Shown here: one piece after another, positions 25,255-37,850 of the stretch
How the letters are laid out: each line of letters opens with the position of its first letter
Numbering within the stretch: position 1 is the first letter of the stretch
Source: Actinomadura luteofluorescens
Lineage (GTDB): Bacteria > Actinomycetota > Actinomycetes > Streptosporangiales > Streptosporangiaceae
Length of the DNA stretch: 64,000 bases
NCBI RefSeq assembly: GCF_013409365.1
Contig: NZ_JACCBA010000001.1
Location: 5,518,001 to 5,582,000, forward strand
Reading direction: 5' to 3'
Program-made: the position numbers and the translations under genes
Notes under the pieces: model-generated
The model's database searches: none
What the model was told of the DNA's origin: nothing
Seen by the model: only the letters and a program-made list of their open reading frames with translations

Positions 25255-25742
25255 GCGACGTCGTCCTGCGGCCCATGACCGGTGCGGACCTTCCGGCCGT
25301 CCACCGGCTCGACCGGGTGCTGTTCCCGGAGGACACCTGGAGCGAGGAGATGCTCGCCGGGGAGCTCGCCGACCAGCCGCGCACCCGGTACTACGTCGTC
25401 GCGGAGGCGCCCGGCGGCGAGATCGTCGGCTACGCGGGGCTGGCCGCGGCGGGCGGGCAGGCCGACGTGCAGACGATCGGTGTGCGCGCGGACCGCCGCA
25501 AGGGCGGCATCGGCGCGGTGCTGCTCACCGCCCTGCTGGAGGAGGCCGTCCGGCGCGGCAGCGAGTCGGTGTTCCTGGAGGTCCGGGCCGACAACGACGC
25601 CGCCCACCGCCTCTACGAGCGGTTCGGTTTCGAGCGGGTCGGCATCCGCAAGCGCTACTACCAGCCCTCGGACGTGGACGCGATCGTCATGTGCCGCAAG
25701 CTCCGCGACCGTCCGCCCATGGGCTTCACCAGGCCCGACTGA
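25251..25742 (+). CDS. rimI: Ribosomal protein S18-alanine N-acetyltransferase
   Basis: GNAT acetyltransferase of 163 aa, normally between tsaB and tsaD in actinobacteria. The acetyl-CoA loop is visible as [15 protein letters not shown] (Q/R-x-x-G-x-G/A type), followed by [19 protein letters not shown] and [15 protein letters not shown], which are characteristic of RimI. It acetylates protein N-termini, classically S18. GTG 25251 overlaps the tsaB stop. The next gene, tsaD, begins 70 bases downstream with its own ribosome binding site. Confidence 0.94.
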   Translation: MSDVVLRPMTGADLPAVHRLDRVLFPEDTWSEEMLAGELADQPRTRYYVVAEAPGGEIVGYAGLAAAGGQADVQTIGVRADRRKGGIGAVLLTALLEEAVRRGSESVFLEVRADNDAAHRLYERFGFERVGIRKRYYQPSDVDAIVMCRKLRDRPPMGFTRPD

Positions 25743-25812
25743 GCCGGAGCGGAACAAGGCGCCCTGGGGACGGACGGGAAGACAGGGCGAACGGGGAGAC
25801 AGGGAGACTCAC

Positions 25813-26850
25813 GTGATTCGGGACGAGCCACTGGTGCTCGGCATCGAGACGTCCTGCGACGAGACCGGGGTCGGGATCGTGCGCGGGCACACGCTGCTGG
25901 CGGACGCGATCGCCTCCAGCGTGGACCAGCACGCCCGGTTCGGCGGCGTCGTGCCGGAGGTCGCGTCGCGCGCCCACCTGGAGGCGATGGGGCCGACCGT
26001 CGAGCGCGCGCTCGCGGACGCCGGGGTGGCGTTCACCGACGTGGACGCGCTCGCGGTGACCGCGGGCCCGGGGCTGCCGGGCGCGCTGATGGTCGGCGTC
26101 GCCGCCGCCAAGGCGTACGCGCTGTCGCTCGGCAAGCCGCTCTACGGCGTCAACCACCTGGCCGCGCACGTGTGCGTCGACCAGCTCGAACACGGCCCGC
26201 TGCCGAAGCCGTGCGTGGCGATGCTGGTCTCGGGCGGCCACTCGTCCCTGCTGCTGGTCCCGGACGTGGCGGGCGACGTCCGGCCCCTGGGCAGCACGGT
26301 GGACGACGCGGCGGGCGAGGCGTTCGACAAGGTCGCCCGCGTCCTCGACCTCGGGTTCCCGGGCGGGCCCGTCATCGACCGCATGGCCCGCGAGGGCGAC
26401 CCGGCCGCGATCGCGTTCCCGCGCGGCAAGTACAACGACGGCACCTACGACTTCTCGTTCTCCGGCCTGAAGACGGCCGTGGCGCGCTGGGTCGAGGCGA
26501 AGGAGCGCGCGGGCGAGCCCGTCCCGGTCGCCGACGTCGCGGCGTCCTTCCAGGAGGCCGTCGTGGACGTCCTGACGCAGAAGGCGCTGAAGGTCTGCAA
26601 GGACAACGGCGTCGACCATCTGCTGATCGGCGGCGGCGTCGCGGCCAACTCGCGGCTGCGCGCCCTCGCCGCGGAACGGTGCGCGGCGGCCGGGGTCCAC
26701 CTGCGGGTCCCGCGGCCGAAGCTGTGCACCGACAACGGCGCCATGGTCGCCGCCCTGGGCTCGGAGCTGGTCGCCTCCGGGATCGGCCCGTCCGACCTGG
26801 AACTGCCCGCCGACTCCAGCCTCCCGGTCGAGGCCGTCCTCGTGCCCTGA
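25813..26850 (+). CDS. tsaD: tRNA N6-adenosine threonylcarbamoyltransferase TsaD
   Basis: Transfers the threonylcarbamoyl group to A37 of tRNA, the catalytic step of t6A synthesis; 345 aa. [15 protein letters not shown] starts the ASKHA fold; the metal-binding histidines are H115 and H119 in NHLAAHV, with the third ligand Asp in [10 protein letters not shown] near the C-terminus. [11 protein letters not shown] and [11 protein letters not shown] are also present. GTG 25813 has agggag (25801-25806) upstream, giving [14 protein letters not shown]. It ends 19 bases before the convergent APH-fold gene. Confidence 0.97.
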   Translation: MIRDEPLVLGIETSCDETGVGIVRGHTLLADAIASSVDQHARFGGVVPEVASRAHLEAMGPTVERALADAGVAFTDVDALAVTAGPGLPGALMVGVAAAKAYALSLGKPLYGVNHLAAHVCVDQLEHGPLPKPCVAMLVSGGHSSLLLVPDVAGDVRPLGSTVDDAAGEAFDKVARVLDLGFPGGPVIDRMAREGDPAAIAFPRGKYNDGTYDFSFSGLKTAVARWVEAKERAGEPVPVADVAASFQEAVVDVLTQKALKVCKDNGVDHLLIGGGVAANSRLRALAAERCAAAGVHLRVPRPKLCTDNGAMVAALGSELVASGIGPSDLELPADSSLPVEAVLVP

Positions 26851-26869
26851 ACGCGCGCGCCGCCGCGCC

Positions 26870-27808
26870 TCAGCACTGGGCGAGGAGCCTGTCGAGGTAG
26901 TCCTCGTAGAGGGGGACCTGGGGCTCGTCGACCAGGCGGGCGTCGTCTTCGGGGAGCAGGTCGAGGAGCGCGCGGACGTCCCAGTACGGGTCGTGCGCGT
27001 GGCCGCCGGAGACCTGGTCGAACGAGCACAGGAAGCGGTCGGCGACGGACGCGCCGTAGCGCAGCGCCAGGCCGCGGCGCATGCACGCGATGTCGACGGA
27101 GATGGGGCCGGACGAGGCGTCCGACCAGTCGACGATGCCGGTGAGCCCGCCGTAGGACCACAGCGTGTTGTCGGCGTCGTAGTCGCGGTGGATGAACCGG
27201 GCGGGCGCCTCCGGGGCGGGCCGGGCGGCGACCTCGAAGGCGCGTTCCCACAGGTCGGGGCGGAGCGCGTGCTTGGGCGGGAGCCGCACGTCGAGGCGGT
27301 TGTGCGGGACGTACGGCGGCATCGTGGACGCGCCGTTCAGCTCGTGCACCGACAGCAGCGCGGCGGCCAGCTGGATCAGGTACTCGGGCAGGTCGTCGGG
27401 GGACGGGCGCGGCGGATGGCCCCTCAGCCGGGTGAGGAGCAGGGCGGGGACGTCGCAGTAGGCGCCCGACGGGTCGGCGGCGACCAGGGACGGTGCGGGG
27501 ACCTTGCAGCCGGCGAGCAGCGCGAGCGCCGCGATCTCCCGCTCGGGGGAGAACTCGGCGTCGCCGTAGCAGTGGCGGGGGGCGGCCTCTCGGGTGGTCC
27601 AGCGGCGCAGGACGAGGTGGTGGGCCTCGCCGGAGCGGCTCTCGACGAGGAGGGCGTGGTTGGCGTGGGCGGAGCCGCCGGCGAGGGGCCGCACCATGCG
27701 GACCTCGGCGCCCTTGCCGAGGCACTCCTCCACCCATCGCAGGGTGGTGTGCCCGGGCGGGACGCCGGTCGGCAGGCAGGGAGCCGGAAGGTGGGTCACC
27801 TGATCCAT
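26870..27808 (-). CDS. Aminoglycoside phosphotransferase (APH)-fold kinase
   Basis: Small-molecule kinase fold of 312 aa. The catalytic loop is HRDYDADN (H207, D209, N214) and the metal-binding aspartate D227 is in GIVDWSD. An ATP-binding N-lobe with AGGSAHANHALLV and VLRRW (likely ATP lysine replaced by arginine) precedes it. Such proteins phosphorylate aminoglycosides, choline, homoserine or unknown metabolites; nothing around it points to resistance, so the substrate is open. ATG 27808. It stands alone on the minus strand, convergent with tsaD. Confidence 0.85.
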   Translation of the reverse strand: MDQVTHLPAPCLPTGVPPGHTTLRWVEECLGKGAEVRMVRPLAGGSAHANHALLVESRSGEAHHLVLRRWTTREAAPRHCYGDAEFSPEREIAALALLAGCKVPAPSLVAADPSGAYCDVPALLLTRLRGHPPRPSPDDLPEYLIQLAAALLSVHELNGASTMPPYVPHNRLDVRLPPKHALRPDLWERAFEVAARPAPEAPARFIHRDYDADNTLWSYGGLTGIVDWSDASSGPISVDIACMRRGLALRYGASVADRFLCSFDQVSGGHAHDPYWDVRALLDLLPEDDARLVDEPQVPLYEDYLDRLLAQC

Positions 27809-27957
27809 GAAAACGGATTCCGAAGGGTATTGGGAGTGATTTTGCGAAGACGGAAAGTAACAAAACGCACGTCATCGGGGTGACATGAAGGAAGCATCTT
27901 CGGTCGTCCCGGCGGTTCGCGGGACGAATGCCGCGGATACCGGGAGGGATCTGGATG

Positions 27958-27987
27958 CCGGGTGGGGCCCGCGCCGGCCCCACCCGG
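27958..27987 (-). terminator. Perfect 12-bp hairpin after the coiled-coil gene
   Basis: Arms ccgggtggggcc (27958-27969) and ggccccacccgg (27976-27987) with a 6-base loop, eight bases past the stop at 27995. A second, weaker hairpin (27904-27911 with 27920-27927) follows in the same gap. Confidence 0.8.
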
Positions 27988-27994
27988 ACGCTCG

Positions 27995-29644
27995 TCAGTC
28001 CTTGGCCTCGCGGCGGGGACGCAGCAGCGCCTCGGCGAGCGCGAGCATCGTCTCCTCCAGGGTGGACAGCCGCTTCAGGACGTCCTCGTGCACCGCGTTG
28101 ACCTGCTTGGACACATCGTCGTGGACACCGTCCATCTTCCGGCCGACCTCGTCCTCGACGTGGGAGAAGCGCTTGACGAAGTCGGCCGCCGCCGCGTCGG
28201 CGCGGCGCGCGGCCTCGTCCTGCATGGTCTCCACCTTCCGCGCGAATTCGGCCTGGACGCCGCCGACCTGGCGCGCGACGTCCTCCTGCATGGTCCCGAC
28301 CTGCTTGGCGACGTCGTCGTGGATGCTGCCGACCTGGCGCGTGACGTCCTCGTGGATGTCGCCGATCCGCTTGCCGAAGTCGTGGTGGACGCCGCTGACC
28401 TGACGCGACACCTCGCTGTGCACGGACTCGACCTGCTTGGCGACGTCGGCGTGCACCGACTCGACCCGGCGGGAGACGATGTCGACCTGGGTGGTGAACT
28501 CCTCCAGCGCTCCGTCGACCCGCTTGGTGACCTCCTCGTGGATGGTCTCGATGCGCTTGCGGACGTCGTCGTGCACGTCCTCGAACCTGCGGGAGAACTC
28601 GTCCATGCGCTTGGCGACGTCGCTGTAGGCGGTCTCGGCGATCTGCGACATGGTGGCCTTGACCTCGTCGCGGTCCGGCCGGGCGCGCAGCTCCTCGATC
28701 AGCGGGTCGACGGCCTCGGCCAGGTGCTTCTCCAGCGCGTCGAACCGGTCGCCGTACTCGGCCGCCGGGCGCTGCGCGAGCTCGGCCAGCAGCCGGTGCA
28801 CCTCGGCGATCTCCAGGGTGGCGGGCAGCCGGTTGATCCGCTCGCCGAGCCCGTCGAGGCGGCCGTCGACGCTCTCGAACCGGCCGTCCAGCCCGCCGAG
28901 CTTGCCCGACACCCCTTCGAGGCGGCCGTCGACGCCGTCCAGCCGCCCGTCGAGGCCGTCGAGGCGGCCGCCGACGCCCTCGACCCGGCCGTTGACCGCC
29001 TCGAGGCCCTGCTCCATCCGCTCGGCCATCTCGCCGAGCGCCTGGTCGACCCGCGACGTGACCCCGTTGACCGAGTGTTCGAGCCGCTCGGACCGGTGCC
29101 CGAGCTCGGCGAGCGACTTGTCGAGCCGGTTGAAGCGGACGGACGCGGCCTCCATGCTGCCCTGGAGCTTGTCCAGCCGCTTGGTCATCTCGTCCATGCG
29201 CTGCGACGCCTGCTGCGTGGCGTCGGTGATCTGCTGCGCGGAGTCGAGGACGGCCTGGATGCGGGTCAGGCCCTCGTCGACGTTCTCGGCCACCACGCCG
29301 ACGTCGGCCCACAGCGCCGGCAGTTCGGCGACGGGCTTGACCCGCTCGCCGAACGCCTCGATGTGCTCGGCCAGGCCCTCGGCCCATTCAGGGGGCTTGC
29401 CGGACAGGTCGTCGACCTGCCCTCGGACGCTCTCGATCTGCCCGGTCAGCCCGGTGAGCTCCCGCTCCCGGACCTCGCGGAGAAGCCACTCCATGCCTTC
29501 CAGGCGCTGGCGGATCTCGTCGAGGACCTGCCCCTGTGAGCGCTGTTCGTAGACGTGGTCCTGCGCCGCACGGGCGAGCAACTCCCGCATCCGATCCGAG
29601 ACCGGTTGACCCCCCGTCTGCAGGAAGTTGTGATTCGTTTCCAC
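27995..29644 (-). CDS. Long coiled-coil repeat protein (apolipoprotein-like amphipathic repeats), function unknown
   Basis: 549-aa protein with no signal peptide or transmembrane helix. After a ~60-residue head (RMRELLARAAQDHVYEQRSQ) nearly the whole chain is helical and heptad-patterned. Residues about 210-290 are short repeats of the form GRLDGLDGRLDGVDGR; residues about 350-530 are repeats of 11-15 residues built on VHxDVxKQV and IHEDVTRQV. The composition is charged, with no cysteine and little proline. The pattern resembles apolipoprotein/DUF-type amphipathic repeats and bacterial filament or scaffold proteins, but I recognise no family. GTG 29644 is chosen for gaaggag at 29651-29657; an in-frame GTG at 29710 lacks one. 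A cytoskeletal or nucleoid-associated role is only a guess. Confidence 0.78.
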   Translation of the reverse strand: METNHNFLQTGGQPVSDRMRELLARAAQDHVYEQRSQGQVLDEIRQRLEGMEWLLREVRERELTGLTGQIESVRGQVDDLSGKPPEWAEGLAEHIEAFGERVKPVAELPALWADVGVVAENVDEGLTRIQAVLDSAQQITDATQQASQRMDEMTKRLDKLQGSMEAASVRFNRLDKSLAELGHRSERLEHSVNGVTSRVDQALGEMAERMEQGLEAVNGRVEGVGGRLDGLDGRLDGVDGRLEGVSGKLGGLDGRFESVDGRLDGLGERINRLPATLEIAEVHRLLAELAQRPAAEYGDRFDALEKHLAEAVDPLIEELRARPDRDEVKATMSQIAETAYSDVAKRMDEFSRRFEDVHDDVRKRIETIHEEVTKRVDGALEEFTTQVDIVSRRVESVHADVAKQVESVHSEVSRQVSGVHHDFGKRIGDIHEDVTRQVGSIHDDVAKQVGTMQEDVARQVGGVQAEFARKVETMQDEAARRADAAAADFVKRFSHVEDEVGRKMDGVHDDVSKQVNAVHEDVLKRLSTLEETMLALAEALLRPRREAKD

Positions 29645-30306
29645 CCGATGCTCCTTCGTGTGCCGGCGCGACGAAATGACGCACGGCAAATGAATCTCTG
29701 GAGTGGCCACTGTAGTGCGTGTAGAGCGTGGCTAAAACGGGTAGCAGAGAAGATTGCGAGTTCTGCGGAATGCGCCTGTTATCCGACTAGGTGGAATAGC
29801 GAGATACCGCCGAATGCATGGCAGGTTACGCGCTTTGCGGTCATTGCCCTTCTTGGGGGGATAGAGGGGGTGGACGCCGGCGGGCGGTGCGGGACGGGTC
29901 CGGCGTTCCGGGTGCCGTTCTGTCCGTACATCTCGTCCAACATCGGCAGTTCCCGAACCGCGCGGGCGGCTACGGCGGCCCGACGCGTGTGCGGCGGACG
30001 TCATGCGGCGGGGCGCCTTCCCGGCCTTTTCGGGAGGGCTTTTGGGGAGCCGGTGGCCCGCCCGGTGAACCTGTCTTGGTGTTCTCGCGCCGGTTGATCT
30101 CGCCGCGCCGATTTTCGCGCCGCGCCGCGCCCTTGCCGGGCGGCCGCAATCCCTGGTGCGCGCAATGCCGGAATGCGGCGATGATTTGCACCGCCGTGGC
30201 GCGTCGCCCCCTCCCGCTTGGCGTTGCGCCGCCGACTGGAAGATCTTTGGGCAGGGTTGCCGGACGGCGCCCGTTCCGGGCGGGTCAGGCCCCGCCGGCC
30301 GGCCGG
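29645..30306. other. 662-bp intergenic region, no convincing gene
   Basis: Lies between the start of the coiled-coil gene and the end of the methyltransferase gene, both on the minus strand. The first ~200 bases are clearly less GC-rich than the surroundings and should hold the promoter of the coiled-coil gene; several frames are open over 60-180 codons but show neither codon bias, ribosome binding sites nor family motifs. I see no RNA gene in it. Confidence 0.5.
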
Positions 30307-31542
30307 TCAGCTCCCGGGGACGGCGTGCGTCAGAAGGGCGACGGGATCCCGTCCCACGCGCGTCACCACGAGGGTCAGCTCCCGGGCGCCGCGTCCCGTG
30401 CGGCGCCCCCCGAAGCCGAGGTCGCGGCGGAGCCGGTCGACGTCGACGGCGGAGCCGCGCTTCTTGACGGTCAGCACGCCGATCTCGCGGCGGCGCAGCT
30501 CGGCGCGCAGCCGCTTCACGGAGAACGGCATGACGTCCTCCACTTCGTAGGCGGAGGCGAAGGGCGTCGGGCGCAGCTCGTCGGACGTGACGTACGCGAT
30601 GTGGGGGTCGGCCAGGCCGCCGTCGACCAGATCCGCGACTTCGCCGACCAGATGGGCACGGATCACGGCGCCGTCAGGCTCGTACAGGTAACGGCCCCAC
30701 GCCCGTACGTCCGGGACGTCCGGCCCCTGAGGAGTCAGGGTCCACACCTGGGGCCCTCTATCCGAGAGGTGGGTCTCGGACGAGAGGAGAGTGGCTCGCC
30801 GCCGCACGTCGCCGGCCAGCCCGCCCAGCCAGAGGGCCGCCTCCTTGACGTCACCCCCGACCGAGACCCACTCGGCCTCTGCGTCGTCCGGGACGGCCTC
30901 ATGCGGGATGCCCGGCGCGACCTTCACGCAGGCCGCGGGCGTCTGGCCGGCCATGGCCAGGACGACGTCGAGCGGCGGCTCGTAAGAGCGGGGATCGAAG
31001 ACGCGGCCCCGCGCCGTGCGACGTCCAGGGTCGGCGAAGACCCCGTCGAATCCGGACGGATCCTCCTTCGTGGCGTCCCCGACCCGTACGGAGGCCAGGC
31101 CGTCCAGCCCGAAGGCCGCCACGTTGGCGCGGGCCACCTCAGCGGTCAACGGGTCCAGTTCCACGCCTACTCCGGCCAGTCCCGCGCGCGCTCGGGCGAT
31201 GAGGTCGGCGCCTATCCCGCACCCCAGCTCCAGCACGCGCCCGGCGGGCAGCCGGTCGGCGAACCGTCCGGCACGGTAGGCCGCCACGCTCGCCCGGGTC
31301 GACTGCTCCAGCCCCGCCTGCGTGAAGTACATGCGGTCGGCCTCGGCGCCGAACTTGGCCCGGGCCTTTTTCCGCAACCGGACCTGCGTCAGCGCGGCGG
31401 CCACGAGCGGCGGATCGTGCCGCTCGCGCAGCCGCGACGCCGTGGCGAGCAGCCCGTCCTCCCTCACGTCCGCCTCGGCCGCCTCCTGGAGGAGCGCCTG
31501 GCCGGAGGGAGTGTGCAGGGCCCGGAACGCCGCGATGTCCAT
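30307..31542 (-). CDS. Class I SAM-dependent methyltransferase with THUMP-like C-terminal domain
   Basis: 411-aa methyltransferase. An N-terminal helical part (1-95) leads to the SAM-binding motif RVLELGCGIGADL (102-114), then GVGVELDPLTAEVARANV and the DGVFADPGRR motif IV-like segment. The C-terminal ~100 residues (VKKRGSAVDVDRLRRDL, ELTLVVTRVG) correspond to the THUMP-like domain of actinobacterial proteins of this type. RNA methylation is a reasonable expectation but is not established. ATG 31542 gives the family length; the longer frame to 31635 would enter the groES promoter. It is divergent from groES. Confidence 0.85.
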   Translation of the reverse strand: MDIAAFRALHTPSGQALLQEAAEADVREDGLLATASRLRERHDPPLVAAALTQVRLRKKARAKFGAEADRMYFTQAGLEQSTRASVAAYRAGRFADRLPAGRVLELGCGIGADLIARARAGLAGVGVELDPLTAEVARANVAAFGLDGLASVRVGDATKEDPSGFDGVFADPGRRTARGRVFDPRSYEPPLDVVLAMAGQTPAACVKVAPGIPHEAVPDDAEAEWVSVGGDVKEAALWLGGLAGDVRRRATLLSSETHLSDRGPQVWTLTPQGPDVPDVRAWGRYLYEPDGAVIRAHLVGEVADLVDGGLADPHIAYVTSDELRPTPFASAYEVEDVMPFSVKRLRAELRRREIGVLTVKKRGSAVDVDRLRRDLGFGGRRTGRGARELTLVVTRVGRDPVALLTHAVPGS

Positions 31543-31623
31543 AGGGTGGAAGTTAGCGGCAGGGCCGGTGGCCGGCCGCCGGTGAACGTCCGGAGGCGGC
31601 CGCGGGGCGGGCTCGTGTCCGTG

Positions 31624-31652
31624 TTGACGGGCCAACGGGCACGGAATAGTCT
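31624..31652 (+). promoter_or_regulatory. groES-groEL promoter
   Basis: TTGACG (-35, 31624-31629) and TAGTCT (-10, 31647-31652) are separated by 17 bp, a good match to the vegetative actinobacterial consensus. The expected transcription start is around 31659-31660, at the left edge of the CIRCE operator. Confidence 0.75.
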
Positions 31653-31657
31653 CGCGG

Positions 31658-31684
31658 TTGGCACTCTCAAGGGTAGAGTGCCAA
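31658..31684. promoter_or_regulatory. CIRCE operator (HrcA binding site)
   Basis: TTGGCACTC-N9-GAGTGCCAA: a perfect 9-bp inverted repeat at 31658-31666 and 31676-31684. It differs from the classic CIRCE (TTAGCACTC-N9-GAGTGCTAA) only by a symmetric A-to-G change in each arm. It overlaps the start of transcription of groES-groEL, so HrcA should repress the operon until heat shock. Confidence 0.95.
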
Positions 31685-31808
31685 CTACAGCGACGAAGGT
31701 CGGTCTGGCACCCGCGACGGCAGGCCGGTCCAGGGTCGCCTCTTCTGTCACATGTGCTGGTCGGTCATCCATGGCCGGCCGAGGACCAATCGAAGGGGAG
31801 GTCAGATC

Positions 31809-32117
31809 GTGACGACCGCCACCAAGGTTGTTCTCAAGCCGCTTGAGGACCGCATCGTCGTCCAGCCGCTTGAGGCCGAGACCACCACCGCGTCGGGCCT
31901 GGTGATCCCGGACACCGCCAAGGAGAAGCCCCAGGAGGGCACCGTCCTTGCCGTTGGTCCGGGTCGCGTCGACGACAAGGGCGAGCGCGTCCCCGTCGAC
32001 GTCAAGGTCGGCGAGGTCGTGCTCTACAGCAAGTACGGCGGCACCGAGGTCAAGTACAACGGCGAGGAGTACCTCGTCCTCTCGGCCCGCGACGTGCTCG
32101 CGGTCATCGAGAAGTAA
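31809..32117 (+). CDS. groES: Co-chaperonin GroES
   Basis: 10-kDa co-chaperonin, 102 aa, caps the GroEL cavity. It has the family pattern [15 protein letters not shown], the mobile loop [21 protein letters not shown], and the C-terminal [18 protein letters not shown] 31809 has gggagg (31796-31801) upstream and follows a ~150-base leader with the CIRCE element. groEL follows 85 bases downstream in the same operon. Confidence 0.98.
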   Translation: MTTATKVVLKPLEDRIVVQPLEAETTTASGLVIPDTAKEKPQEGTVLAVGPGRVDDKGERVPVDVKVGEVVLYSKYGGTEVKYNGEEYLVLSARDVLAVIEK

Positions 32118-32187
32118 TCACCGAGACGTGATGCACCCGCCCCGGTCGGCGCCGCCTTCGGGCGGCCCGCCGGGGCGGATCGCGTGA

Positions 32188-33831
<1,644 letters not shown>

Positions 33832-33841
33832 GATCGGCCGA

Positions 33842-33908
33842 CCCGGCGGGCCCGTCCCGCCGGGAGAGCGTAGGCGAGACCCCCGTCCGTCCGGGCGGGG
33901 GTCTCGCC
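33842..33908 (+). terminator. Tandem hairpin terminator of groES-groEL
   Basis: First hairpin: 9-bp perfect stem (33842-33850 with 33856-33864). Second: 13-bp perfect stem ggcgagacccccg (33873-33885) with its complement (33896-33908), 10-base loop. Both lie within 80 bases of the groEL stop at 33831. Confidence 0.85.
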
Positions 33909-34050
33909 GCGTCCGGGGTCTCGCCATGGAGAAGTCCGCCACGCCCGGCAGCGCGATGACCACGACGCGTAGTAACTCCAGGTTCGCTCCCGCACTGTGA
34001 CCATTCCGTTGTAGAGGACAGTGGAGACACGCCCGGGGGTGCTGGGCATC

Positions 34051-34743
34051 ATGCTTGACGTGACCGAGGGATGCTTCGCCGGGACCGTGACCGCGCGCGC
34101 CGCCGCCCCCTCGAACGGGCCCGCCCCTCCCTCGCCCCGCGACCCCGCCCGTTCGGCGCGGGCGCTGCGTGCCGCGGACTCCGGCGACGGCGACCTCAGG
34201 GAGCTGACCCATCTCGCCGTGCAGGGCGATCCGGGCGCCATCGAGGTCCTCATCGCCGAGGTGCGCCCCATGATCGTGCGGTACTGCCGGGCCCGGCTCG
34301 GCCGGGTCTCCGGGCAGTACCACATCGCCGACGACGTGGCGCAGGAGGTCTGCATCGCCGTCCTGTCGGCCCTGCCCCGCTACCGGGACATGGGCCGGCC
34401 GTTCGCGTCCTTCGTCTTCGGCATCGCCGCGCACAAGATCGCGGACGCGCTGCGCAGCGCGGTCCGCGCCGCCGTGCCCACCGAGGACCTGCCGGACGGT
34501 CCGGACGACCGCCCGGGCCCCGAGGAGACGGTGGTCCGCTACATCGAGGCGCAGCGCGCCCGCGACCTGCTCACCCGGCTTCCCGAGCATCAGCGCGAGC
34601 TGGTGCTGCTACGGGTCGTCGCGGGCCTGTCGGCGGAGGAGACCGGTAATGTGCTGGGCATGTCCGCGGGGGCGGTACGGGTCGCGCAGCACCGGGCCCT
34701 GGCCCGGCTCCGTGCGATGGCCAGAGAGGAGTCGATCGCTTGA
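34051..34743 (+). CDS. sigD: RNA polymerase sigma factor, SigD-like
   Basis: Sigma-70 family factor of about 230 aa. Region 2 runs from [22 protein letters not shown] through [15 protein letters not shown] and [20 protein letters not shown]; region 4 is [20 protein letters not shown] with the helix-turn-helix [22 protein letters not shown]. The place between groEL1 and guaB, followed by an RsdA-like gene, matches sigD of Mycobacterium tuberculosis and its counterparts in Streptomyces. The N-terminal ~35 residues are low complexity and the start is uncertain (ATG 34051 preferred; GTG 34021 possible). It overlaps the anti-sigma gene by TTGA. Confidence 0.9.
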   Translation: MLDVTEGCFAGTVTARAAAPSNGPAPPSPRDPARSARALRAADSGDGDLRELTHLAVQGDPGAIEVLIAEVRPMIVRYCRARLGRVSGQYHIADDVAQEVCIAVLSALPRYRDMGRPFASFVFGIAAHKIADALRSAVRAAVPTEDLPDGPDDRPGPEETVVRYIEAQRARDLLTRLPEHQRELVLLRVVAGLSAEETGNVLGMSAGAVRVAQHRALARLRAMAREESIA

Positions 34744-35576
34744 CGGAGCGCGGCCCCCTCACCGGCCTGCGGGGCGCCCCGGATCCGGACGAGCCCGCCC
34801 GCTCCGGCGACGCTCCGGCGTCCCGCCCGCCCGCCGTCCCGCCCGTGGACCTGTCCGCGGTGCGCCGTACCGACGCGCTCTTCGAGGCGCTGGCGGCGCG
34901 GGACGCTGCCGGTTCCGCGGCCCCCGCTGAGGGTCCCGCCGCCGGCCCCGCGGAGGCGCCCGCCGGGGCCCGCCCCGCCGCCCCGCCGGACGACGACCGC
35001 GACCCCGCGGTGCGGCTCCTGCGCGCCCTGATCGTCGACGTCGACGAGCAGGCCTGCGACGCCCCCGGACCGCCCGCCCCCTCGGGCCCCGGCCCGCGCC
35101 GCCGCGGGCCGCGCACCATCGTGGCCCTGGGTGTGGCCGGCGCCGTCCTCGCCAGCAGCGGCGTCGCGGCCGCGGGAGGCGGCGTCACCGAACGCACCAC
35201 CGCCTCCCCGGCGCCGAGCGCGTCCGGCGTGGTGGAGGAGGCGGACCGCGCGGCCGACACGGCCGCCGGCATCCGCCGGAGGCCGCGGCCGCCCGCGCGC
35301 CCGGCCCCGGAGGCGGGACGTCCCGCGGCGCGCACGCCGTCCGGCGACCCTGACCGCGGGGAGAACCGGCAGCTCAGGCGACGTCCGGAGGGGCCCTTCC
35401 CCCGGCACCTGCCGCGCCGTCCTCCCCTCAGGCAGGAGGCCCCGACGATGTTCTCGGAGCCGGTGGAGAGTCCCGAGGCGCGGCCGACGGCCGACCCGAG
35501 GCCCCGCCTCGACGACCTGCGCCGGATGGCCCGCAAGCGCGCCCTCGAGTACCAGAACCGTCCCACCGGCGACTGA
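34740..35576 (+). CDS. rsdA: Anti-sigma-D factor RsdA-like membrane protein
   Basis: 278-aa protein predicted to hold the SigD-like factor at the membrane. The sigma-binding motif [20 protein letters not shown] lies near residues 34-54 and matches the RsdA binding region. A single transmembrane helix ([20 protein letters not shown]) is near 126-146, flanked by Pro/Ala-rich disorder, and the extracytoplasmic part ends [20 protein letters not shown]. The TTG start at 34740 overlaps the sigma factor stop, so production of the two is coupled. In M. tuberculosis RsdA is released by regulated proteolysis; the same is inferred here. Confidence 0.88.
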   Translation: MTERGPLTGLRGAPDPDEPARSGDAPASRPPAVPPVDLSAVRRTDALFEALAARDAAGSAAPAEGPAAGPAEAPAGARPAAPPDDDRDPAVRLLRALIVDVDEQACDAPGPPAPSGPGPRRRGPRTIVALGVAGAVLASSGVAAAGGGVTERTTASPAPSASGVVEEADRAADTAAGIRRRPRPPARPAPEAGRPAARTPSGDPDRGENRQLRRRPEGPFPRHLPRRPPLRQEAPTMFSEPVESPEARPTADPRPRLDDLRRMARKRALEYQNRPTGD

Positions 35577-35625
35577 CGGCGGCGGCGCGCGCCCGCCGCG
35601 TCAGGCCGGGTGCGCGCCCGCGCGG

Positions 35626-37780
<2,155 letters not shown>

Positions 37781-37850
37781 CTGACGTAAGCTCTTCCGGG
37801 GCTCGATCCCGCGCCCGCGGGAAGACCGGATCACGTGGAGGAAGCGCGCA

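Noticed and set aside
26870..27808. Reading the APH-fold gene as an antibiotic resistance gene
   Set aside because: The fold is shared by many metabolic kinases and there is no resistance context, so only the fold is claimed.
26445..29387. 980-codon frame spanning the APH-fold and coiled-coil genes
   Set aside because: GC-rich shadow frame across two real genes; composition is Arg/Gly/Ala-rich without domain content.
29732..30004. Small frames (60-180 codons) in the gap before the coiled-coil gene
   Set aside because: No third-position bias, no ribosome binding site, mutually overlapping on both strands.
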